Below, piece by piece: positions 54,930-64,000 of a stretch of 64,000 nucleotides of DNA; the stretch's first letter is position 1, and each line of letters starts with the position of its first letter. The notes beneath the pieces are model-generated. The model ran no database searches and was not told the DNA's origin. It worked only from the letters and a program-made list of their open reading frames with translations. The DNA comes from Symbiodinium microadriaticum (taxonomy: Eukaryota; Sar; Dinophyceae; Suessiales; Symbiodiniaceae): positions 94,652 to 158,651 of the forward strand of contig LSRX01000079.1 of the NCBI GenBank assembly GCA_001939145.1, given 5' to 3'. The position numbers were made by a program, and so were the translations under genes.

Positions 54930-56758
54930 GCGGAGGCACGTTCAGTAGGGTCGGGACAGTCTGTAGCTTCAGGGTCAAATGTTTGGAGAACTCTGACGGG
55001 GCGTTAAGGTGTGGGGAAAAGGGTGCTTTGTTCCTGAACTCCGTGGCAACAATCCTAGGGGTCTCACCAGGAACGTGTAGCGTTGTAGCCAGTGGAAGGC
55101 GAGAATCCACCGGTTGAAGGCAGCCTGCATTCAAAGGAAGCAAGCTGACGTTATCGCATGCTTCAGGCAGACATATCCGATCCTGCATAAAGGCACTTGT
55201 ATTAAGGACGCATCCTTATTTTTCAGCCCTGTAGGTGCAGCAGCTGTTGGATGCCTCGCCCTCCCCATTGCCTGGTTTCGACGTCCATGGCCGGGGCGCA
55301 AGGAAAGCAGGGAGGTCCATATTATAAGCACGATCCGAAGCATTGCCGTGCCGGCGTGGTGCTTGAATCAATGACCTTGTGGCGCGATGCTCTACTAAAT
55401 CTGTAGGGTATCTGACATGGCGCCACTTGACATGAGGAAGTCTAGGGCCGTCTACGGAATGAAAGTTTGGAGTGCTGGAAGTGCTGCTATGAAGAGAAAC
55501 CGCACCCGACAAGAACACATCTTCGTTTTATGACCAATCTGCACCACGTCCGCGAATTTTCCTGTCCGAGACCATAAAGCCTCAAGCGACGTTGGACGAT
55601 TTCCTAGCAGAACACTCGCTCCCCTCCGAGGCCTCATTGCGCAGCAGGCTGCCTTTTACCGCTCCCTGCCGCGACAGGCCCCTCATACTGTAATGCTGCA
55701 AGACGCAAGATCGTGCCCAGCTTGCATGCCTATCAGAAAGAGACTAAACTTCCAAGGACATGAACAGTGCACAAGCCTGGACCAAGAATCTTCAAGGTAG
55801 ATCGCGTCTACATTTTCGGAGCAGGGCATGCATATATGGAGGCTTTCAGAGTATCAGCATCAATAGCAGCGCTCCGGAAGTCCGATTCCCGCTTTTCAAG
55901 GAGGTTTGCCAACGTCGCTCTTCAATCTCAGGCTTTCAAGCTGTGCAGGTGTCAGGGCCGAAGCCGAAGCCTTTCAAAGTTTCACCTGTGGCACTGGGCT
56001 GCTTCATTTCTAGAAGTCAGAAGTAGGATGGTGGCTTTGATCGGCTGGTCTAGACAGTGCGGGGTCTCTGCTGTCGAACGCTCCAGCAACTGCCAACAGA
56101 ATCCTGAACTTCATCGAAAGACTCTAAGACGAATCACTTTGTCTTGCCAATAGCACTGCGGGATCCACCCATCTCGGCAAACAGCCAGTTGAAGTCGGGC
56201 TCCGTGGCCAAGGGTCCGGGATCCATAAAGGCTTTTTCCTTGCAGAACTGCAAAGTCGAGTCTTCGAGTCGGTATGTGTTGAGGCCTGGAGCCCTGGAAT
56301 GACCGGGAGTGCTGCACGGTTTCAAGACCCAGAGGTGGCCTCCGGCTGTGTCGACGCCTTCGACGAAGCAGAGCTGACGCCAAGTGGCTCCGCTGAGGCT
56401 TTTGCATCGCACTCAGAACGCACGCCGTGAGTCAGGGTCATTGCCTCGGCGATTTCGAAACAAGGTCGCCCACCTCCTCTTGGATGATGCAGCCCAGCAC
56501 GACGAGCCTCTCGGAGCAGGGGCGCAGGGGTTTCGGTGGAATTGCCGCTTAGTTTTGGGCTTGTCACATGCACAATCGTGGAGCAGGCAATTTATCCGTG
56601 CATTTCATGCGACAACAGAAAGGGTCTCGTATACGTATATACGGCGAGGCAGAGCCGGCTTTTGAACTAACACTTTCTTCGCACATTGCAGTTTTCGGCT
56701 GCAAGCGGCATAGCAAGTACTGCCCTCTAACGAGGCCCAGCTAGCTAGACAAGCTGCT
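54930..56758. other. no gene recognised
   Basis: Scattered open frames on both strands. Nothing with a family signature. The last 200 bases should hold the promoter or 5' UTR of the next gene. Confidence 0.3.
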
Positions 56759-59164
56759 ATGCAAACTTCCGATGACTTCGTCGAAAAGGCAGCCGTCTTT
56801 GCTGCCGGTGCCGTCATTCAGACGCTGCTGTTTCTAAGATGCTTGCACCTTGGCATGAGCCACAGGAGGCTCATCGTCGCACGCATTCTGCCCTGGCTGC
56901 GCAGCTGGACAGTGAAGTCGATAGTGGGCCCTGTGTCTGACGTGAAATGTGCCGAGGAGAGGGTAATAGCACACAGGCTTCGTGAAGCGCGGTTGAGGAT
57001 GGGAAGGATCTATTTGCATACCATCACCGTCGCTTTGTTTTTCACCCTGGTATCGATACAGACTAATATTGTTTTGGACAGACCGCGCTGGATGTCTGCG
57101 GTTACGGTCTGGACGGTGATTGGCTCGACCGGTCTTGTTGCTCTGCCTTGCCTTTTGCCTCGGATCGTCAATGCCAGGACCCTAGACGGCTTCCTGGTGG
57201 TGCTTCAAGGGTCAATGACTGTGATTGCATCGCCCCTGGGTTCGAGCCTGCGCCAGGGAGTGTTCGTATCTCTTGCATGCCTGGCCCTGGTTCGAACACC
57301 TGCCGCATGTTTTTCGACACATACTGCTCTACCAATAGCCTGCTGCTTGGCACACTCTGGAATGATGATGCTGCGTGGCATGATGGAGGTGAGCTCGGCA
57401 GACGACGATGGCAGGGGCAAAGTCATGGCTTACGCAGCTATATGGGGAGAGCTTTTGAGCTTCATCACCATGGTAGGCGCAGCGTTTCTGGTGCAGGCTG
57501 GACGCGGTGAGCAAATGAGTCAACATCCAGGGCAGACGCATTTCCTTAGATGCAGGTTGTGCTTCACTGCACCAGGGACAAGATAAGGGAGTTACAGCGG
57601 GGGTGGAAGGTAGGCAGATTGAGACAGCCCGAGACAGCAGTGAGAGCAGCTGGAGGGGCTACAGGCCTTCGAGCGAACCCTTCCTATTGCAGTCAGAGTT
57701 GCTCGCTTGTCTTCGTCTTTGTTGCTGAGTCTCAGGAGTTCGTCATCTTCAATCAAGCTGCCCAACCATTGTCACACAATCGTGCTGCGTCCTAGACACT
57801 AAATGGTCAGGTTTCCTTGAAGACGACTGTACGGCGTGGACTGCAGCATGGCGATGCAGCGGCCGAGCTTTGCGCAGCAACATCTTTGTTGCGACTCACT
57901 TGCGACGCAGTCCTGGAGCTGGATGAGGAGATAGCCTGCGATAGAGTCTGACAGGTACAGGTGCCAAGACTGGTGTTACACTTGGCTTAGTTCGCATGTT
58001 GTATGCAGGATGTAATGACGATGTAGGTTTGTCGTCTCCGTCGGCAGGGTATGATTTCCTGCATTCGGTCATGACTTATCATATGCAAGCCGAGGCCAAG
58101 GCCACTTCAGGCAGCTAGCTCTTCAAACTACCCTGTCTAGCTCGCAGTTGAGTATCATGACAGTTTGCGAAACCTCGCTGACCGCGGAGCCTATCGAACG
58201 ACCGCTTTAGTAGTCCTATGACGACACGACAAGATTATGCAAACACGCGCACACGCCGGAGGACCTGTGCTTGACCGACGACTGCCCAGAGCTTTCGGCC
58301 ATTCTCTTACGGGACCAGGCGGGTACCAAGCTCAAGGGGAGGAAGTTTGTCGATTTCGTTGCCAGCAAGCAAGAAGCTTTGCGAGCCATGGAGCTCTTGA
58401 AAGCTGAAGATGCCGGAGTTTCGTCAGTTGCAGGAGTATCTGCCCGTGCTTTTCATACTCGGCTGGCTGACAGTTGTTCAAGCAAGTTTCGCGTGGAGGT
58501 ATTCCAAGTCAGGTACCAGAAGCAGGATGGCGAAATGCGCCATTTGTTGGGCCTGCGTGACTTCACAGATCAACAGGCTTTGGCTGGGCGAAATGCAGCA
58601 GACGCGACCGAGGGCGGGCTCGATTCGTACAAGCTTATGGACTCCACCCCTGTTAACAGTGCCACTTGCAGCATCCCGGCTGCACCGGCAAATCGAATCG
58701 TTTACCTTCAGTTGGATATGGAGCAGGGCATTGTTGAAGCAACATCTGTTTTCGCACGCATCCTTGCCGGTATGCGCCTCACCGACGTATTTCCAGGATT
58801 TGGCAGTGTCCTCATGCAGAATGTGTGGGCCGAGTTGGTGCAAAGTGCTCACATGAATAGCTTGGAGGCATTGGCAACAAAATTACACACCTTCGAGCGA
58901 CTTCAGGTGAATTGGGGAGAGTCGCAGACGGATCAGATCGATGGAGTTGTTGAGCCGATTTCAAGTGATCGTGGATATCGGCTGTTGGTTCGATGCTCTG
59001 GCTCAAGCATGCGATGCCCTGGATCCCCCAATGTCGGCTGTGCTCCAGACCCCGTGGCAGACCCTGACTCTCATCCCTTTTCAAGAAAGTCTTCTTACCA
59101 GGTCTCCGGGGGCTCTGACAATGGCAATCAACTTCTGTCAGTTCTGCCTGGCCGGATTGGGTAA
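56759..59164 (+). CDS. multi-pass membrane protein with a cytoplasmic PAS-like region
   Basis: Exon 1 from ATG 56759 encodes five or six hydrophobic segments (for example TITVALFFTLVSIQTNIVL and ELLSFITMVGAAFLVQ) and probably ends near 57496 (CAG^gctgga) or 57505 (gtgagc). Exon 2, about 57811-57927, reads AAAELCAATSLLRLTCDAVL then ELDE. Exon 3, from 58262, reads DLCLTDDCPELSAILLRDQA, then KFRVEVFQVRYQKQDGEMRH, then LLGLRDFTDQ. ELDE joins DLCL in frame across a GA-AG intron (57928-58261). CDAVLELDxDLxLTDDCPEL and the closing GLRDFTDQ resemble the PAS-like, membrane-anchored proteins common in Symbiodinium genomes. The frame continues to a TAA-type stop zone; the open frame ends at 59164. A sensing or signalling role is inferred. 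No cyclase, kinase or other output domain is visible. Confidence 0.62.
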
Positions 59165-62100
59165 ATGACTTGCCTCGAGAATTCTCGAAATTGATTGTGT
59201 TTAATGAAGTGTGTTTAACTTTCAAAGCTTGGGGGTGTGGCGATGCGACTTTTGCCGCAAGCCCCGTAATTGAGGGAGCTGCGAGGCCATTTAGACGCGG
59301 CGACCAGCTCAACGGTCAAGTTTTTAAACGAGGGCAAGTGCTCTATGACTCTATGGAAGCTGCTTGGCTTTCCCCACTGCCGTCCTGCCAAGACGGCCTT
59401 TCTGAATTTGTACACGCCCTGCGAAAAAAAGTCATTAGGTCAACAGTGACCTGCAGCCATCTTCCAACCTGCAATCGATCGCCAAGTTGATGCATCCGCC
59501 GGGGAACCCCTCCTCTTCAGTTGGGTTCCTGCCATGCGAGGGAAAACAGGTTGGGTTCGAGCCCGTCATCCGCGAGCCACAGCGACAACTTGAGGCTGCT
59601 GCGTCGTTTTGTCGAGCGGCGCTCTGCCCCTTGGCAAGCAATGTTTTCTCTTTGCCGGTGGTGCGAAGCAGAGGCCTCGGCCCCGGGCATTCCACCCCGG
59701 CACTTGCGGAGTCCGATTCGCGACGCTGTCGAAGTGATGCTCTCGGAAACCAACGCATTTGCAAGCTGCCGATGTGACAGACACGAACAAGGGTTGGGAA
59801 TCTCACAGAGGCTTCGAAATGCAGGGTTGCACCAAGTGCAGATTGTAATTCCAGTGTGGCCTGTTCGCGTGCACCGAGGCCTTGCTCCGTCACATCCTCG
59901 ACAGCCCTGCTACAGCGTCATTAAGCGGCGGTTCACTCTACTTTTCTATTCTGCGTTCAATTCCAGACCGGGGTCCAGCACTCGTAGGGTTTTTCCATAC
60001 CGTTTGAAATTTCGTGGCCGCCCGAATCCCTTCCCAGCTAGAGCCGAATCCCTTGTTTTGGTGCTGCCTGGCTCAGGTTTGGTGGCGACACGATTGAAGG
60101 CTCGGAGTTCTTGCCGACACCACGGAGATGGCTTTGTCCAGCGTCCATGAAACGCGGTCGGCGTTTCAGTAAATGAGTCCGAAAGCCATTTGGGCCGTTG
60201 GTGCACCCGTGCTCACGTTCGTTCCTGTTCTAGCTTGTCTATTTTTGCCATTGGCACATATCCATTACAGCTGCTCTTGCCTGTGCTGCACGGCTGCTGG
60301 ACACCAGGCGTCGTCGTGAGTGTTCTCCTGCCTTTTCTTGGACTTCCTGCAAGGCTGCTTGGCCCGGTTGGTGTCGGCGGCAAAGACCTTCGAGGGCACC
60401 GTTGTCTTGGCTTCCGGCTGCTCGGTCAGCTAAGCTTCGGGGGAAGGGAGCGCAGATTTTGTCTAAAGGGATCCGGTTAGATCTTCGGAAAAGTTCATGC
60501 TGGCATGTCGAAGAGCGACTTCGAATGATCTGCAGAGCTGCAAACTGTGACCTGCGATTTTTACGTGGCCTTGGAGGTTTCATCACAACAAAACCCTTAC
60601 CTGCTCACTTCAAGTTGCGCACCATTTGGCCTGTTGCCGCAACTTGGAACTCATCCCAGAGAGGTTCTTCCTCAGTGTGGTAGCTGGTAGCCATGAGTGC
60701 CAGCATCTCGAGGACTTTGCTCTTCCAGCGGAGGCCGGGCAGTGGCAGAGGGATCGTGTAGGAGTCTCGGTTGCCACAGCCAGCTTGGAGCCGTAACAAG
60801 CCCAAGGCCGGGGGAGCTCTCCGGTCTCCAGCAGCCACTTTGCTTTCAGGCGTGCTGCCACCGCTGTTGGCAGCCGCGCTGAAGCGTTTAGCAGATGATG
60901 GCAGGCTTGGACGGGATGGGATTCATTGTCACTTCCCTGCAATTCAGTAGCTCAGTAGCCGCTCAGTGTAATCACAGTCCACTCGTTCAAAACTTGCAGT
61001 GGAAGGGAAACGTCGGCATCCCCGCACTTGAAGCAGAAGGTGGGATCAGCTGTGGGTATCGATTCCGGGCCACGGTTTCAGGGACATCACTGTAGATCAT
61101 GAGTGGTGGAGGAGATCGTTTCAAGCACATGGGTAACACTCGAAGGCACTCGGCAAAAGCAGGAGTCATTGATCAGACGAACTGATCTCGACCATCGGCT
61201 TTAATTTTTTGGTCGGGGTTGAGGTGCCGCCAGCGATGTTTGTAAGCAGCATATCTTCGATGGGTACCTGAACCTTGGTAGTATCTGGTTTGCAGTGGAT
61301 GGGCTGTGAGTTTCATGTTCGCGCGGGCTACCGGAATACCAGGCACACCTGGCTCTTCAGCATGTCTTGACTGCTGTTCAGTTCGTCAAACTACGAACCA
61401 TGTGAAAACGTATATAAACCTATATACTGTACAGTTCGTACAGGTGGAGCACGGTACTCGTACCGAGAAGTGCACATGATTGCAATGCTGAAGCCCCACG
61501 GCCAGCGTCGAGAGAATGACGGAGCCCTCAACGGGCAAACCTTCTGTCAGTATCTTCCAACTCTGCACTGGATCCGTTGCAAACCGAATATATCGCAGAT
61601 CGATGTACGAGTGCAGTGTAGCGTTTTTGGCCGTGGCAGCCCGAATCAAGCCGAGCTTCCATCATGTGTACGATTCCTCAGGGGGCATGCTTCAGACCAA
61701 GTGGCTAAGTTCTGACTGAAGCATGTTCATGCGAACAAACAGAGTCAGCCGGAGTCAGCCATACGGAATGGCGAAACATGAGAGTCTCATTTGCTGAGAA
61801 GGCGGCAAATTTCACAGTTGTCCAAGGTACTGTTACTTGCCTTGAGAAGACGGACGATGCCTAAAACAAATAGAAATCAGAAACTTCTAGGTTGGGGTTT
61901 CTAATTTCTGGTCAATGCAGATTGGAGAGGTGCAAGCAGTGACGGCACTCTTCCAGCGCTCTGCTGGAGCTGGCTCTGCAACGGCCACTTTGGGCAAGCT
62001 GGGCTCCGCGCTCTCTGCCACAATAAAATAGCAAGCTATTCTGGGTTTCTCGCATAAGTCATCTCACTTCTGCATTTTTCGCACAACACCTGTTCAGGCT

Positions 62101-64000
62101 GTGCGTCTCCATATCACTTGGCGTCACGCGGCAAGTGCTGGCAAACATCTGTAGGTCACTGTAGGTGCTAACCCCATGTCTGCCAGGGCTTTTGATATAT
62201 ACCAGTGGGAAGGAATGTCACGGAATGAGTCGGTTTTGCTGAACCTGCTCGTTCATGTGAGAAGAGCGTGGCATATCTGGGGCTTCCGGCCGGCACAACA
62301 TCCTGTGGGGGTCCTTTGGAAAGCTTTGCCATTGACGAGCGCATATTCTTAGACATGTTTTCCGAGGCATGTCAAAAATGGGACTTGTTGTAAGATATCC
62401 AAAGATGATTTCTCGATTATTTGCTCCCCTCCCCACCCCATGGCATCCCTCCTTTGGCCTTGCACCCGCGCCCCTGTGGTTTGGAAGCTCTTGGTCTTGC
62501 TGGAAAAGTCAGGCTGTGTGTGTCCCCTTTAAAGGAAGAAACCCTTCTTGAAAGTAAACCCCAGCAGTGAATGCCACGCACGCCTGCGGTTCCACCAAGG
62601 TTTGTGAAGACGTGGGTTCCGCAAGAAGGCACCGAACACTTTGGCGGCAGCTTGGATGCGTCCAGCCTGTCGGGTTGACCGGAAAGCACAACTTGTGAAA
62701 GCCTGCAGGTATCAAGACGATGCCCGGACGATTCCAGGCATGCGCTTGGCTTGCCGTTTTCATGCAAAGAGCAGCAGCACTGCTGCTTACACAGCTGATA
62801 GAGCTGCGGCTTGACAGGGCGGTTGAGGATGGTTGTCCCCACAGAAAAGGCTGTCCACTTCAGCCAGAGGCTGCACTCTGCAGAAACGAAACGCAATATC
62901 ATGGAAAATGCATTCGAGCCACTGCACCGTTGCCCCCATCCAGATCAAAACCGCAAAATCCTCGAAACGCCCAATCATCGCCCATCGCCGCAGGGGGATT
63001 TCCCCAAAGTGCAGAACTCCAGTCTTTGTGGGCTGAATGTAGTGAGAGCCTTTTGTTTTGTCAGGACAGTTGTGGATTGGGGGTCTCGCGCGGAAGGTCT
63101 GGTAGCCCCAGGACTCGCACCAACATGTGACCAGACTGTTTAGTGTGTTTCCCTGCAGTGCGACCTGGCCAGCGGAGCGGGAGGGACAAAGCAAGAAGTC
63201 CAAACTAAAGCAAAGAAACAGTTCTCGCCTGCACTCTGTTTGCCAGGCACTGATCGCCGGCTTTGCATCCCAGACCTGCACGCATCTAGGCGCGGGGATT
63301 CCCGTTTGTGAAACCACTTGCATTTCGAGTTTGAGCGAAGCTCAGCCTGGACCATTTGCTGGTGCGCAAGCGGTGCACAAGCTCGAGCGCATGCATCGCA
63401 TCTTAGGGGTCTACGTGAACTCGCCACAGAGTTTAAACGGTCTACGAGCAGTTGGTGGATAGTCCAGAGCCGGGATTAGTCAGGCCAGAGTCCAGGCCAA
63501 GGGCGAAGAAGTGCGAAGCAGCCTCCCGAGGCCTTCCAAAACCTTTCAGCTCTAAAACGGCCTGACCTGGTGGCATCTGGTGGCATGCTGTGGTGACTGT
63601 GGCGATGGTGAGTGCGGTGCGCTGTAGAATGCGTCCTCGGGGGTCACGTTGGCTTAATGCATCCTGTGCCTCCAGGTTCTAAATCCGGTTGTTACAACAT
63701 TCCCGGACGCATCCAAGTAGCTGAAGCCCCTTCGGAACACTGGGCAGAAAAAGCATGGAACTGCCTTGTCTCATTCCTCACAGGGGACTTGCAGCGACAG
63801 TTCGGCCAGCAAGTGGCGGCATTTCGCAGGAGCTCCGTGGTGCACTCAGCTGCGGCTGGGGTTTCGGACGCAGGATTCTGAGGCAGTGGCAGGGTTTGAT
63901 GAATGCTGTCACCTTCAGTGAATTTCCTCATTTCTGGCACAGACCAGCCTGGGGCTGGGTTTCTAACCCCTCCCGGCCTCGGGTATGGGGCGTAAGGCTT
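59165..64000. other. 4.8-kb stretch with no recognised gene
   Basis: Several + frames are longer than most (59521-60150, 62720-63130, 63127-63462) but overlap - strand frames of similar length, and none shows a family motif or a clear splice pattern. A hydrophobic + phrase near 60240-60380 (LQLLLPVLHGCWTPGVVVSV) is the only notable one. No simple-sequence arrays are present. Confidence 0.3.

Noticed and set aside
1..64000. tRNA, rRNA, SL RNA genes, CRISPR arrays, prokaryotic operons, transposase or reverse transcriptase
   Set aside because: Looked for and not seen. The simple-sequence arrays have no unique spacers, and no open frame shows RT, integrase or transposase motifs.

Overview
This is a eukaryotic nuclear window, most likely from a dinoflagellate (Symbiodiniaceae or a close relative). 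No operons, Shine-Dalgarno sites, rRNA, tRNA or CRISPR arrays are visible. Coding sequence comes as short GC3-rich exons separated by introns of tens to hundreds of bases. Exon ends match in frame only if donors may be GT, GC or GA with an AG acceptor, which is a known dinoflagellate peculiarity. A tandem pair of intronless 2-oxoglutarate oxygenase genes carries, just before the start codon, two stacked fragments of the dinoflagellate spliced-leader 3' end (TTGGCTCAAG then GGCTCAAG), the usual mark of a recycled processed cDNA. Nearly all convincing exons are on the + strand; two weaker candidates are on the - strand.

Layout. 0.35-1.2 kb: a STYX-like pseudophosphatase in which the catalytic Cys is Gly. 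2.8-3.1 kb: an RRM exon. 4.1-6.2 kb: triplet and tetranucleotide arrays and a G-rich tract. 7.2-9.0 kb: six tandem microexons, five of 36 bp and one of 33 bp, each encoding a variant of VPALVRPEVLDE. 11.0-12.5 kb: an unrecognised multi-exon gene. 14-16.6, 18, 22.5-23.2, 24.8-25.3 and 26.1-26.7 kb: further unrecognised exons, one set apparently a multi-pass membrane protein. 27.8-28.8 kb: a SnoaL-like protein. 30.4-30.7 kb: a PPPDE (DeSI-like) peptidase exon. 31.2-32.3 kb: a single-exon, tail-anchored, DUF2235-like alpha/beta hydrolase. 34.2-35.5 and 38.5-38.8 kb: unrecognised exons. 42.7-44.4 kb: a LON substrate-binding-domain protein. 45.6-48.4 kb: the oxygenase tandem pair. 50.5-52.8 kb: purine tract, minisatellites and microsatellites. 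56.8-59.2 kb: a membrane protein with a cytoplasmic PAS-like region. 59.2-64 kb: nothing recognised.

The genes look like independent transcription units, not a pathway. Together they suggest cytosolic signalling (pseudophosphatase, membrane PAS-like protein), protein turnover or modification (LON-domain protein, PPPDE peptidase, prolyl-4-hydroxylase-like oxygenases) and lipid or small-molecule chemistry (DUF2235-like hydrolase, SnoaL-like protein). No transposase or reverse transcriptase was recognised. All exon models were made by reading the sequence; boundaries are inferences from frame, phase and splice dinucleotides, with no transcript evidence.
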